From NCBI GenBank assembly GCA_009760855.2, contig WPIO01000006.1, positions 6,206,001 through 6,270,000 on the forward strand: a stretch of DNA of 64,000 nucleotides, in the 5' to 3' direction. The position numbers were made by a program, and so were the translations under genes. Below are positions 1 to 13,185 of the stretch, in pieces. The DNA is from Cristatella mucedo (Eukaryota > Bryozoa > Phylactolaemata > Cristatellidae). Positions within the stretch are counted from its first letter, which is position 1. The number at the start of each line of letters is the position of its first letter. Under the pieces are notes generated by a model. The model was not told the origin of the DNA, did no database searches, and was given only the letters and a program-made list of their open reading frames with translations.

Positions 1-285
1 GAGAAAGCATGCTGAACTTAAATTCAACGGGAAGTCGAGTCGATGCTTAATAGGTAGCCAGTGAAGCTCAGACAAAGGTGATGCGATGGGACAGCTATGC
101 AATTGAGGACAGACCAGGCAGGCTGCTGGGCTATGCAACGGCTCCTGATAATTACGGGCATAGGCCGGGAGTTCTGAATAAAAGGAATCGAAATAATCTA
201 GACGTGACGTCACAAATCAGTGAAACTACTTTGGCTGTCGTACTCCAGTCTGCGGTCCTAATTTCGACAGTGATCCTCAGCTGAA
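1..285 (-). mobile_element. LINE family C fragment (CR1/L2-like RT end)
   Basis: On the minus strand it reads LHWLPIKHRLDF-like sequence and a stretch closely resembling 43200-43260 (GGGAGTTCTGAA...AAAGGAATYG on plus). It is a degraded reverse-transcriptase C-terminal fragment, cut by the window edge. Confidence 0.55.
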
Positions 286-289
286 AGTA

Positions 290-773
290 GGCCGACTATT
301 TCGATGACGATCGGTTTTTGGAATAGCATGCCGGGATTACAGGCAGGCCGCTTGCGATGGCCAGCATCCAGCATAACACAGGGAATTTACCAAAACCAAA
401 CAGTTCGATGGATGGGCACCGGCGACAGGATATTCTGTATCGCTAACCTACCGAAGGATTGAAATCGATCGGTCTGGAGGCTACCAGTCGCACGAGGCCA
501 CGAATTAGTATCCCCCACCCCGAAACGATTCGAACGCCTAAGACGGGCGGCACTGAACGCATTCGATGGCTCGAGGCCATTGAATCCACCATCGTCTGAG
601 ACGTGTGCTTCTCAGCCTGGCCGCCGGCCTAGCTTAGCTACCGCACTCAGGGTAGGAGAGCACCTGTATATCTAAAGCTGCGACGGCGGTACCGCCCGTC
701 CGCCAAACGGCAGGTGGTTCTGGCTGGCAGAGTTTTCCAGTTACTCTACAATGTGCAAGCAACATCCTCCACG
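290..773. other. No recognised feature
   Basis: No coding, RNA or repeat signature is seen here. The sequence is mixed and unique-looking. Confidence 0.5.
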
Positions 774-1305
774 AGGCCGGGCGGCGGCGAGCAGCCAGGC
801 CGGGCGGCGGCGAGCAGCCAGGCCGGGCGGCGGCGAGCAGCCAGGCCGGGCGGCGGCGAGCAGCCAGGCCGGGCGGCGGCGAGCAGCCAGGCCGGGCGGC
901 GGCGAGCAGCCTGGCCGCGCAGCGGCGAGCAGCCTGGCCGCGCGGCGGCGAGCAGCCTGGCCGCGCGGCGGCGAGCAGCCTGGCCGCGCGGCGGCGAGCA
1001 GCCTGGCCGGGCGGCGGCGAGCAGCCTGGCCGGGCGGCGGCGAGCAGCCTGGCCGCGCGGCGGCGAGCAGCCTGGCCGCGCGGCGGCGAGCAGCCTGGCC
1101 GCGCGGCGGCGAGCAGCCTGGCCGCGCGGCGGCGAGCAGCCCTGGCCGCGCGGCGGCGAGCAGCCTGGCCGCGCGGCGGCGAGCAGCCTGGCCGCGCGGC
1201 GGCGAGCAGCCTGGCCGCGCGGCGGCGAGCAGCCTGGCCGCGCGGCGGCGAGCAGCCTGGCCGCGCGGCGGCGAGCAGCCTGGCCGCGCGGCGGCGAGCG
1301 CGGCG
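774..1305. repeat. 23-bp GC-rich minisatellite, about 23 copies
   Basis: The unit is GGCCGCGCGGCGGCGAGCAG plus CCT. The first half-dozen units carry CCAGGCCGGG and later ones CCTGGCCGCG, so the array has two subtypes. One unit near 1140 has an extra C. Because 23 is not a multiple of three and the unit lacks stops, several frames on both strands stay open for 180-340 codons. These are not genes. Confidence 0.95.
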
Positions 1306-1850
1306 GCGTAGAAAGCCACGGCGGCGGAAGCGCCCGTTAATCAAACAGCAGGCTCTTCTGACAAGCAGAGCATCCCCCTTTGCCTCCGAAGGAGCAAGCA
1401 ACGTCAGCCCTCGGAGGGATGCAGCCAGACTCAACGGCGAAGCGCTTACCAGCAGTTCAGGGACAGCGTTCGAAATACGATTTGCGAAACCTCCATCGCC
1501 GTGAGTCGTATGCGCTGAACCCAAAACGCCTAGTCGTATTTCGAGAAGCTTTGGATTATTGGTTCCTACCGAGGTCGGCTGCATCGGAAACGCATATGGT
1601 TCGCCAGTCGGCCTGATGGCGGAGGGCCGAGTTCGAACACGTTGCCCGGCTACAGCCAATCGGATATTTCAACCTACCACGATATGTCGGGCTATCTCGA
1701 AAAGTGATTACTCAACTTCAATATAAGCAGAAGCTGGCGACTGCGTTGAACTGCCTGCTATGGACGCTGCAGCCGGCTGACGGCGTACTGTTGCGGTTTA
1801 GCACCAAGTGACATAGTAAGCCAGCGTCGCCGCGAGTGGTGATTGAGGGA
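1306..1850. other. No recognised feature
   Basis: Short open frames occur, but no protein family is recognisable. Confidence 0.5.
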
Positions 1851-1851
1851 G

Positions 1852-1912
<61 letters not shown>

Positions 1913-1917
1913 TATAA
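1851..1917. repeat. (AT)n microsatellite with GT interruptions
   Basis: About 67 bp of alternating TA with ATGTAT interruptions. Confidence 0.9.
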
Positions 1918-3145
1918 GTTTCGCCGAACGTTCGGTGGAGGAGGCGTGTGGTTTGTGTTTCTATGTATGCATGAGTAAATCATTGACACTGGGCTCGCCG
2001 GCACACTGCCAGTGCAGGCAGACCGGTAGTGCCCTAAACCACCCCAGGGTCTAACAGCTGGTGGCTGTGGCCTAGGGACAGGCCGGTGGTGAGCTACGGT
2101 CTGACAGCTGTGGTTTATCCACAGGCCGGCTTTGTCCTCCCGCCAACTCACGGGATGAGTTGTGGTTGGGAGGGAGTGAGAGGGCAGTCGAGTGGGAGAA
2201 GGGAGTCGAGTGGCCGAAGGGAGCCGTGCGCCCTTAGGCTCCGTGCGTGGTAATAAACAGTCGGTGTTTAGCATCGGCTGGCTCTCTGCTGTGCGAATCA
2301 AACTACAAGGCGTACCCCGCCGCTCGCCTAGCCCTGTAGCCAACTGCCGAATTCGAATCGGTGCGCGTCGACGGGCGAGAAGCAGGTCGCCTCTCGCAGC
2401 GTTTCTGGCAGCGAACCTTCTTAACGTTACGAGGCGTTGTGAGTTCGTGGCGTGAACTGGACCGAGATACAACGCATAAATAGGGGATTCTACTGAAATT
2501 TAGAAGCAAGCGCACAATGTCGCTGCGCGTCCATTTCAGTCGTACGCCGAACTCCTCGCCAACACTTGTCAAGACGCGCTTGTGGACCCCACCCATGGTG
2601 CCCCTACCGAGGAGACAGCTAGCAGCGCCGGCTCGGGCTTGCAGTGGCTCCGCAAAGGTAACCCCCGGCGCCCCGAACGGGGAGCGTGTACGACAGCGTC
2701 CGTCACGCACCGCCCGCCTCCTAGCCATCTGCCGCACACCCGACTACGGAGCTCTGGTCATCGTCGAAAGGTGGCCATGGTGCCTAACCCGAACCCTGTG
2801 AGTGTCACTGGCTGGCTGGCTGGCCTGCCAAAGTTAATCTGTAGTCCACGGGCAGGTAATCGCCGCCAGTCAGCAAAGCCGTAAATTGCCTTGCCTCAAC
2901 TCTAAACTATAAACCTGACTAGCCGCCTATGCGCAAACCTAATGCCCTTCAGCTGCCGTTGCCCTGCTTAGCCATTAACCTTCGACCATAAATGTGTTAT
3001 GCATTACCCAAAATCTGAATGATAAACTATAAATCTACACCTAAAGCATAAACATGCCAAACCACTAATTCTGCCATAAAATTACTCTGCCATAAAAATC
3101 AAGCAGTACATAAAAAGCCTTCCATAATGACATTACGCTATATAT

Positions 3146-3146
<1 letters not shown>
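1918..3146. other. No recognised gene; GC-rich then AT-rich
   Basis: 2170-2720 is GC-rich with chance open frames on both strands. 2890-3140 is AT-rich with many short CATAAA-like words. No homology is recognised. Confidence 0.45.

Positions 3147-3194
<48 letters not shown>
3147..3194. repeat. (CA)n(TA)n microsatellite
   Basis: An AC run is followed by a TATATA run. It directly abuts the SINE E copy. Confidence 0.92.
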
Positions 3195-3356
3195 CTAGCA
3201 GATTTTAAAAACTCTTTTAAATAGCGATAGAAGAGCCTTTACGGCTATAAAGACGGCTTGCAGCGACGATAAAGAATCCTCCCACATCAGGATTCGAACA
3301 CGCGACCTCGGAAAAACAACCACCCTATCTAGTGTGCCGTCGCGGCTTACAATATA
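3195..3356 (-). mobile_element. SINE family E (tRNA-derived), copy 1
   Basis: On the minus strand it contains a tRNA-like A box (CTAGATAGGGTGG) and B box (GTTCGAATCC), followed by AGGATTCTTTATCG. It aligns with 42715-42886, including ACTAGC...GCTTGCAG..., AATAAAG-like and ACTAGTGTGCC blocks. The tRNA-like part is an internal Pol III promoter, not a functional tRNA. Confidence 0.7.
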
Positions 3357-4644
3357 TGCAGCTGTCCCTTGCTAATCGCGGCCAATTAGTACCAAAGACA
3401 TCAAATATTTTCGTAGTTGGAGCATGGAAAACCTGCTCACAAACCTCTAAATAGGATTTTTAATCTACTATAACCCTCTGGACATGATATTCACCATTAC
3501 ACTCCTATAACCCACTATATTAGACAAAATAAGAAAAAATAAGACATCTGAGACGTTATAAATATCAAGTAATTATTATTGTAAATTTAATTGCATGCAC
3601 AGAGTCTTATGCACAACCACTGACCTATAAAAATTATATGTTGTAACTTGTTCGATGATAAAGCGATTAAGAGGAAGAGATGTACTGCACAGCAAAGAAG
3701 AGCGAGGCTACTGCTCCTCGGAAGGCACGACTTCAGTAGCAGAGTCTTTTGGTGATGCAGTGTCTTCAACAGATGCATCGTCGTCTTCTTCTTCCGCTGA
3801 AGGAATACTAGGCATAGGCAGAGAGAGCCCGGGGTTCACGGCTGAAGAACATCGTAACAGACAGTTGCCGGTTCTGTCTTTGCATTTGCGTAAGGAGGCT
3901 CGTGAGACTTGATACAAGCTGTTGAGTTCGCATGGTTGTTAGCACAAAGCGGCATGGTGCTCTCTCTCTCTCTCTCTCTGCTTTGCGGGCTGTCTGAGGC
4001 CTCCTGGACCGAACAATCCTTACATCCCTGTCAGGGGATTGAGATGTCAGTGTCATACTGCCTTCGTTTGCTGCCTGCGTCTGATACCGGAGGCTGCTTC
4101 CTGGCGCAAGGGAAATCGTTGGTGCAATGATGGCGCTTGATAGCTGGAACGCTCCTCCAGACAAACGATAAAAAATGGCCAGCAGGACCTCGAAGGTATG
4201 GGCGGAAAGGTATCAGCTTGGTTTCGTGAGATAGAGCTGTGCTGCCGTTGCAACAGGCTTTTGTAGGGTTCCATCGCTCCATCAAGCAGGTTGCGGAGCC
4301 GCAATGCGCGCGCATTATTTGCGGGTCCCATTCGCCAATCATGACGTGTACCTATATAATAGTTCTCACGACTTGCGAGAGACGCCCAAGTGAAGTACCA
4401 ACTTTCTCATCCTGTGACCCCCTGGAACCTTCGGCTGCTCGCCCTCCTCCACACCATACGGTCCAGGCCCCAATAATTTTAGTTTCAATTATAACACAGG
4501 AGTGCATAATTGACTCGGACAACCCGAACGCGCGTTGTATAATTTTCACTACTATCTCGATCAAATTTTAATAAATATATTTGCAAAAAAACGCGATGGA
4601 GTGAAGCCATGAAATTCGACGTGCGAATTGGCGAGGGACGACTA

Positions 4645-4648
<4 letters not shown>
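3357..4648. other. No recognised gene
   Basis: Contains a short (TC)10 run at about 3960-3980. Open frames on both strands have no recognisable domains. Confidence 0.45.

Positions 4649-4708
<60 letters not shown>
4649..4708. repeat. (GT)n microsatellite
   Basis: About 30 uninterrupted TG dinucleotides. Confidence 0.95.
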
Positions 4709-4709
<1 letters not shown>

Positions 4710-7185
4710 ATTTGCGTGAGTACGTGCATTGGCTAGCACCTTACCTCCTCTGAGCCGACACTCAGTCACGACAGAAAGGCTCGTTGGCGTCGGTCTCGGC
4801 TTCTTCTTTTTGCCTCTTTGAGCAATTAAAGCCAATGAACCAAGAGAGCGTTAGCAAAAGGTTGTCAACACTCGGCGCGCACGTTCTCGATGGCGACGCG
4901 TACGCTCCGAAAGAGGGATTTACTTCCGCCCTCCGACCATTTACTTCTGCCCCCCGACGAGTGCTGCCGCAATTCTTTAAAACGTCGCGAGACTCCGGTA
5001 GCCCGTCGCTAAACTGATTAATTAAATACGGTTATATTAGTACAAATTAAATTGCCCTTGGAAACACTGACTTCGATTCGATGCTGCACCGCGATAGTAA
5101 TGACAGTAGCGCGAGTCAATCCAAACGGTCGTTGCAACCGGGGAGCCGCTCAAATTGTCTCATAACTTCATTTAGGTGGTAACTGGCGAAACGTGAGTTC
5201 AGCTACCTTTTTATTATGCAACGATGTGCTCAGCGATCGCAGTTTTAAAACGTCAGCGTTGCCATGCAGACTCGAAAAGGATCAGGAGATTTGTTGCCGG
5301 ATATTTCGTCTGAATTTGACGGCGTTTCGGCGCAAGAGTGGGCACCGACGTCATGCTCTCGCGCAGGCCAGCCTGCTGCAGCCTCCGGCTGAATTTCGGG
5401 GGCTGGGCTGCAGCGGTTATGGTGCTCTGGTGTCTCGCGAGTGCGCACTTTTGAGCTTGGCTGCTGTTAGCGGGCAGGCTGACGAGCAGCGAAATGTTTC
5501 ATTCAACTTAACCGGACTCGCCTGCGACCTCCAACCCGGCGGGTGCACGAGGGGAGAATCTGACCCGAGCGAGCGTTACTTCGGCTGGCTGCTGCCTGCT
5601 GGTAGGCGAGACGCTGCTCTGAGCGTCAGTTGCCACGAGGACGCAACGAAAATGCGCGATTCGGCTGCCGCCGAATCGATGCCAATGCGCGGGCATTTCT
5701 GCGCGCTCTCCTCCCTAGAGCGGCGTTGCCGATAGTGCCGCTTGCGGCCCATGAGAGATCGGTCCCAACCTATCGGCGATTGGTCGGCTCTCGCTCGGCA
5801 CAGATGGCCGGCTACCGGAACTAGTGCGGGCTAGAGGGACGTAACTTGAGTTTGAGATAGACAACTTTTTTCTCGGCATCGACGTCGCCGAACCTCTGCC
5901 GCGCGGCCAGGCGCCAAGGCTGAGCAGCGGGGACTCAAAGCCAATCGACGGGACGAACCCGGAACAACGTCGGTTCCTTAGTGGTAAATTTGTAGTGCTC
6001 GCACGACGGTACGGCAATGATGAGTGTCAAAAAAAGGTCGAGGCAGTTTTCTAATTTGCCTATTCAGCTGCAACGTGCATTCTCTTAGTTGAAATCGGAC
6101 GTTGAGATGCTAAAACTTCAAATGAACATGAGTGTTTTTTCATGGGGTGGCCATGAAATTCGAGCGGCTAACGGTCTTTGCACAATGACCCCTTTTAGCG
6201 CAGCCCGAATTGGCGATACGTGCTTACGGCGCTTCCGGTAGGACCCGCTGACAAAGCTACCCGAGCGATTGTGACCGACCGGAAGTGATAATGTGCCGGC
6301 CTTTGGTAAGTGAAAGTTATGTGCATAAATATAATTAACTAATTACTTCAAACTTGACAAAATGGCCTGGCTCCCAGCTAGTCTGGGCTTGCCACTTGGT
6401 CAGCGGACTCTCGGGTCCGCATCGTATTGCAACGCTGATATGTTGCGTGATTTTCCATGCGCATGCGCTTTTGTGCATACAAATGTAAATGGTAAAATGT
6501 ATTTGCATTGCTAAAGATTAAATTGTATCGGAAAATATCAAAGGTGAGAAATCACAAAAAAAGTGAGAAAGTACCAAACATCTTCGCAGCAACGGATTCG
6601 GAACAAAAGAGTGAAAAAGATGTATTCTGCGTCACTATCGTAAAAATTGAGGAGAACAGCGGAGCATTAGTTACAATTTCGGTTGCAAGTAAAAAATAAC
6701 TAATATTTTAGACAGTTTTTAATTTACAGTTAATTTACAGTTTTAATTTACAGTTTTTAATTTAAATTTAAATTTAATAGTAATTTGTGGCATTAAGAAC
6801 GAACTGCAAGACTGCCATCCGGTAGGGGGGCCTCACCAGCTAGGTCAGATGACACTCAGGCCCGCCTTCCAGATCAAAGTCAGAGTTTCTAGTGAGTCTT
6901 CAACCGTATAGGTGGCTAGTAAGTAAACGACAGTGGATCTAAAGGCCCCTCTTCTACAGCGGAAGAAGCGGCCTGTGCGGCTTTCATCCAGCAAGCAGCT
7001 GCCGATAATAAATCGCCTCCTCCGCACGACATGGTGTACGTCCGCTACTTGCCTGTCCTTGGTCACCGATGCAGAGGTGACATTCGGCCTTAGAAGGTTC
7101 AGCTACGCAGTCATCACGTAGTGGGGCACCTTTTTACCCTAGCCAGCAGTACGTCGGTGGAGATCTTATAAGCCCAACCACCGGA
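4709..7185. other. No recognised gene
   Basis: 5190-5830 is GC-richer with a 180-codon open frame without a recognisable family. 6490-6790 is AT-rich with short repeats of AATTTACAGTT. Nothing supports a gene. Confidence 0.4.
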
Positions 7186-7263
7186 ACTTCGGGGTCCTGC
7201 GGCCGCACGGCGGCGTCCTGGACTTCGGGGTCCTGCGGCCGCACGGCGGCGTCCTGGACTTCG
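7186..7263. repeat. 36-bp tandem duplication
   Basis: Two full identical copies of a unit beginning ACTTCGGGGTCCTGCGGCCG, plus the first bases of a third. Confidence 0.9.
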
Positions 7264-7553
7264 ATCCTATTGGGAAGTGTTCACCTAAGAGAATCAGCTT
7301 GGTGAAAAACATGATGGTTTATTAGCTTGCGTATGTACAATGATTGCGGAAATGATGGATCCACTGCTTGTATAACGAGGCTGGTTTTTGGGGGCAGCGC
7401 TAGCTCTCGGGGTAAACTGTATGTCGATTTCGGTACGATGAGCTTATGTCTATTCAACCATGTGATGCAATCCACCAAAACCATTACCAGGTCAGGATGT
7501 TTTCTAGTGATCTTTACCGCGAGCTAGCACATAGCTTCTCTAGCGCTTTGTCG

Positions 7554-7626
7554 GCAAGATAGATAAGATCAGAGATCACCGTCCCGATACAGCAAGATAG
7601 ATAAGATCAGAGATCACCATCCCGAC
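7554..7626. repeat. 38-bp tandem duplication
   Basis: Two near-identical copies of a unit beginning GCAAGATAGATAAGATCAGA, with one or two mismatches. Confidence 0.88.
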
Positions 7627-7839
7627 TAGATTCCCCAACTGCAGCTTCTTGCTGTTCGCCATTTTTTTACATTTAGGCTTACAACTAGCGACCTCACCTC
7701 AAAGTTAATCTTTTAGTCAAAGAAGACTACCAGCCCTCTAGAACTATACACATATACTCGCTGCTCTCCTGAGATGCATGCGTTTGCTGCTGCCATGAGT
7801 ACAAAAACACAATAAATATGTCTTTAGCCTCAGGTCTTG

Positions 7840-9010
7840 TCCGTGCATCCTTCAATAAGGCTTTTTAGGCCACTCATTATGGAGGTATCGCTAGACCAGA
7901 CGAACTTACGCAACTTCAGCTCAGTCTCCTTACTGCAGTATCTATCAAAAACACCGGAACGTGTAGTGCCAGACCAGATAAACTCTTATATCAAAACTCT
8001 GCATCTAGCACCTAAGGTCTAGTAAGGTTTTAGAGCTAATTGATCTGCAGAATCAATACTGCTGAGAGTGCACAACGGCCTTCTCAGGAATTCAGACTGT
8101 GAGAGAGTCTCCCTTCTTTGTATTGTTACTGGATCTTTCAAAAGCATTTGATGCCACAGATTACTAATTCCTTCGTGAGCGCCATGCATTTTACCTGGCG
8201 ATCACTGACCTTGATACGCAACGGTTTAGGTCTAATATTGATTTAGCCCCGGATCTATGATGCTCCACATATTTTCGCAGTTTGCATTAACTCATTGTAT
8301 ATTTAATATATGATATATATATATATAACCTAATATAATATATAATATGAAGTATATAGTTGTCTATATGATCGCATAGCACAATATAGGCTTCCTTTTA
8401 AAAGAAGATGACAAATATATAAATATAATTCATTTGTATAGCGCCCCAAGAGAACTAAATCTCTATTCAGGCGCTTCACACATGCCTCACGGCTCGAGCC
8501 CACGACTTCAGCCAGACCTTAGCCGGGGCGAGCACCTTAACCGCTGGACCAACCCAGCTCGGCTGAGAAGCACAACTGTACTTATTGTTTAACCCCTTCC
8601 TGCCTTCTAGCACATCGAGCTATAGCCACACCGTAGCTGCATGTATTGCTTACTTTCGCACTTGAATGGCAACGAGCTTGCTCAAATTGAACGGTGACAA
8701 AAACTAGCCAGCTAATAATGGGAGACCTAGTAGTACTCGGATATTGCAAAACCGATCCCTGAAATGGGCAGGCCAGCAAGTCTCCTGTAGCATCTTCTGG
8801 TAGTATGGGCATCCAGTCCCGAAGTGACCTATCACTAGACGATTGCAAGCGCTCCACTATCAAGTCTGACTACATCCAGCTACGTAATAGTGCTATACTT
8901 ACGGCGTGCTTAAGCAATAGCGCCATCTACAAGCTGGTCCATGTATTTGTGATATCCCTTCTAGACTTCTGCAACTAATTACTCCGAGGTTTTCCTGCCT
9001 TGCAGAAATC
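7840..9010 (+). mobile_element. Degraded LINE (CR1/L2-like) reverse transcriptase, family A-like
   Basis: The plus strand encodes TDLRNYRPVS-like text (QTNLRNFSSVSLLQYLSKTP) and LLLDLSKAFDATD, the RT motif A, and later LVHVFVISLLDFCN. Frames are broken repeatedly. A SINE D copy is inserted at 8420-8570. Confidence 0.65.
8420..8570 (-). mobile_element. SINE family D (tRNA-derived), copy 1
   Basis: Reverse strand reads a CGGTTAAGGTGCTCG A-box region, then GTGGGCTCGAGCC B box, then GAAGCGCCTGAATAGAGAT and GGGCGCTATACAAAT tail. Same order as copies at 40264, 40540, 52850 and 56050. Confidence 0.75.
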
Positions 9011-9375
9011 TTACTTGGTAGTATTCCGACAGTGCTACGAAATACTGTGAGTCAGCAATGGAGACTAGGTGGAAAGCCAGAAATTGCTCAAGATAATGCA
9101 AAATAGGGGTGATTTCGCACTTTTTGCAGCGGATAAGAAAGCCAAGATGCAAGCAAGCACGATATGTCAGCAATGCACGTAAATCCGGTAGTCTGGTGAA
9201 ATTTGATTGGCCAGAAGTACATGAAACACTGATTAAACATCAGAGGTTTCATCTTAATTCTCAGCTTGAGTAGAGTTGTTTAGCCTGCACTGTATGTAAC
9301 CACGGGTATATGCTTTTTACGTATGTATATCTGTATTTGGTTTATATGTATACATGGCCTAACCGTATGCATGTA

Positions 9376-9505
<130 letters not shown>

Positions 9506-9550
9506 TCTCTCTAAAAGAAGATATATATATATATTTATATATAGAGAGAG

Positions 9551-10347
9551 ATATACTAACCCGTGAAAAATCACGGAATTTTATTGACTTATTCGCTAAA
9601 CTTAGCAATCCGCTCGATCGTGGGTTTCTTCTTCTGTCTCTATTTGAGTGTTTCGTATGTGACTTCTCTCGTTGTGCTTGGAAAGCTCGACGCTGCTTTC
9701 CTGCTTGTCTTCAGTCTCTTGCTCGTGTTGATTTGGAAAAATTGCACTTTCATTGCATTCCGGCAGTGTTATACTGACCGGCTATCTATTTAATTCTTCT
9801 CAATTTTGGTAATCTCTCACTTTCGGTCTTGCTCTGATCCAATTTGATTGTAAACTATGAGAGCATTCTTCCGTTCACATTTACATTGTGCGTGCTCGCT
9901 TCCGGTTGGCCAAGGCCCGCTGGCAAATCGGCAGCGACTTACGTTTATGGAGCATGTATTCAAAATTTGTATAGATTTGTTAAGTAGCTATCGCTAGTTG
10001 ACTGTCTGCTTTCCCTCCCCCTCCCTCTCTCTCTCTTTCTTAGATTGAACTTAGCTGTTCAGTCGTGCTAGCCACCTTGCGCCTAAGTAGTCTCCTGACC
10101 TTTAGGTCGGAACCTAATGAGGGGCCGGAAGGATCGCTGACTCGACGCGCCTAAACGTCGCCTAGAAAAAGGCTCGGGGTTGGTTTGTTTGATGCGAAAT
10201 AAGCTACATTTGAGGCTGCTCAGAAATAGCTTCTGCTTCTCACGAAGCTCTTTCTTTCAAGGAAATCACGTGACATTGAGAATGGAATTCATGCACAAAT
10301 ACTGCTAAAAGGTGTGCTGATGCGTAAGACTGCACCAATACATTATA
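9551..10347. other. No recognised gene
   Basis: Contains a short CT-rich run at about 10010-10040. No domain is recognisable. Confidence 0.45.
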
Positions 10348-13185
10348 GTAATGTAATAATAATAATGCATCTCTGTAACTCCACAAAGCCATAAAGAATA
10401 CGTGGGTGTTACGCAGGCGAGTTTTGTATAGCGCACCCACAGCCTAAGCGGCTTTCGGTACCCATTCGGTAGCCAACAGACTTCGTCTCACGCAACAAAG
10501 AGAAAGTGGGAAGCAAAGCGGAGTCAGGAGAGCAGCTGAGGTAGTGAGTAGCATGGAAGTAGCAGCTCATTACCGCAGAAAAGGGTGAGCTTTAGTCGGC
10601 AGAAAGAGAGTAGTTGTCGTGCGTAAGAATTGTGGAAGCGAGCTCCACAGTCTAGGACCTGCAGGTAAAGCTTCTTTTGCCAACGGTCTTTAAGCAGAGG
10701 AATGGAACAGCTAATTTATTGTCCACACAGGATCTGGGGGCACGAAGAGGCTGAAACTGGTGCAGCAGTCCAACTAGGTACGAAGGAGCCAAGCCGTGGC
10801 AGGCCTTGTGGGTCAGCGTAAGAACCTTGTTCTGTATCAGCTGCTCTACCGGCATTCATCCTAGCTCATTTAGCAAAGAAGACACGTAGTCAAACCTCTG
10901 GGACTTGAAGACTAGCCTTGAAGCCATATTCATAGTCAGCTGCGGTGGCCTAGTCGCTTTCTTTTGTAGACCAGCCAAAAGGGAATTACAATAATCAAGC
11001 CAAGACGGAACTAAGGAGCTAGTTAAATTTTTTGCAAGCCACTGTGGAAGACAGCTCCTAATCTTGGATATGGATCGGACGTGATGGCTAACTGTAGAAG
11101 CAGTCTTCTGAATGAAGCCTTTAAAATTTAGGCAGCTGTCGAAAATGACACCTAAATTTCGGACACGTGGTGATGGTCGCACAACAACATCACCTATTAG
11201 AAGAGCAAAGCCTTGTAATCCAGCCACAAGCTTAGCGTGTTCTATGAGCAGCAGTTCCGTTTTATCATCATTTAGTTTCAAGAACTTTTCCGATATCCAG
11301 AATCGAATATCGGTAAAACAAGCATTCAGTTTCTCGGTTGCTGCAGCAGATTACGACGGTTTGAATGACAAATACAGCTGAGTATCGTCAGCATAGAAGT
11401 GATATCCTATTCCACGGGCCTTAATTACTTTTCACAGAGGTTGAGTATAACTGGAGAACAGCAAGGGACCGAGTACAGACCCTTGAGGGACTCTACAGGT
11501 GACCTGTCTCGTGTGTGAGATCTGACCCCCACACGACACGGATTGAACACGATCAGACAAGTACGATTTAAATCACGCCAGTGCTTCGTCTGCTTGACCG
11601 ATCGTTGTTCTGAATCGTTCAAGTATAACATCGTGATCAATGGTGTCGAAGGCAGCTGACAGATCTAGCAGAGCTAGCTAGGGCAGGCAGTGATATTCCT
11701 GTCACCGTTTCCACGAAGAATGTCATTGTTAGCACAGTGGAGAGCAGTTTCAGTGGAGTGCTGCCTCTTGAACCCCGATAGAAATGTATCTGACATTTCA
11801 TTCTTTTCAATGTGTTCAATCAGCTGCTTAGCAACAATTTTTCAAGAATCTTTGACAAGAAAGGAAGAAGGGAAACTGAGTGATGGTTTGCAAGGACTTC
11901 TGTATCTCATCCAGGCTTTTTAAGCGTGGGTCTAACGATTGCCGATTTGAAGGACTTTGGAACGACCCCTTTTCCCAAAGAAGCATTAAAAATCTCGGTT
12001 ATTGCTAGGCTAAATCGGTCTGCCAGTTAAGACCACGGAGATGATGGTATAGGGTCTTCAGGAGACGAGCTCTTTTTGCTAGACCTTAATAAGGTAGCCA
12101 CATCGCATGCAGAAACCTCGGAAAACCTTTTAAGGAAGGTCACAGGTTGTGATACCGCAACTGTTTTAGTCGGAGGGGGCTTTATGGAGGCACGAATGTG
12201 CACAATTTCTTCACTAAAGAAGGCTGAAAACTTTTTGGCTGAGCCCTTAATATCTGGGGAGTCAGACCTCTCAGCATTAGCCAGTAAATGGTTTACTGTC
12301 TTGTAAATCTGTTTAGGGTCCGACTGGCAGGAATTCAGCTTTCGACTGACAAAAAGAAGCGCTGGCTTTCTTAAGCTTCCGCGTGTAAACTTGAAGGAAG
12401 TCTTTGAAATTGACTAGGTCTGCATCTGATCCCGATTTCTCGAAACGACGTTCAAGCCTGCGCCTAACCCGGCGCATCTTGAGGAGTTTTTTTTGTAAAT
12501 TGAAATGAATCTCCACCATTCAGTACACGGATAGAATGAACGGGAGCATGCTTGTCAAGAGTACTCCCGAGTGTCATGTTCACTGCATCAGTGAGGGTAT
12601 CGAGGCTGCCGGTCGAGTCTGAATGCAGATCAAGAAGACCTGCACCACAAACAGATTTCAAAAACTTGTCTACGTCAATGCTTTGTAAGTTACGTCGCTT
12701 GACACGTTCGACATTAACCTGTACGCACAAGGGAGCAGGAACAGTAAACGAGACCGTACAATGATCTGAGAGGTTCAGTGGGCATACCACAAGTTCAGTG
12801 GGGAGGACATGCTTAGTGATCACGACATCTAGAATATGGCCACTGACGTGGGTGGTATGATTAACGTGTTGGACCAAACCAAAATTCTCCAGACAGTCGA
12901 GCAATGAGTGGACCTGGCTGCTGATCGGGCTGTCAACGTGAACACTGAAGTCTCCAGCAATCAGTAACGGCCTGTCCCACACAATTATTTTAGCGAGGAA
13001 CTCTGAAAACTCCTCTATAAACAAGTTTAGACAGCCAGAAGGAGGCCGGTATATCACAACAGTGAGAGGCATTGTCTTTGATGAAGGCCTGAATGCAACC
13101 GATTAAAACGATTGCCCATGAGAAAAACTGCACATCTTATAGCCAAACGATTCGCGAACAACAATTGCAACCCCAAAATTACCTA
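10348..13185 (-). mobile_element. LINE family A (CR1/L2-like), longest copy with EN and RT remnants
   Basis: On the minus strand from 13185 down: endonuclease text VAIVVRESFGY, VVIYRPPSG, LLIAGDFSVH and NLSDHCTV (AP-like endonuclease motifs GDF and SDH). A linker and RT segments follow, including [12 protein letters not shown] and VRNLGVIFDS, SWLDYCNSLL and LAPSYL. The 3' end has AGCGGCTTT...CTGTGG and GTAACTCCACAAAGCC. Stops and frameshifts break the frame, so it is a dead copy. At about 2.8 kb it is 5'-truncated. Confidence 0.88.

Noticed and set aside
634-1659. 341-codon and other long frames over the GC-rich array
   Set aside because: They are translations of the 23-bp minisatellite. Similar frames exist on both strands and no family or splice context supports them.
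5193-5735. 180-codon plus-strand frame
   Set aside because: No recognisable family or splice partners, and several overlapping frames on the other strand.
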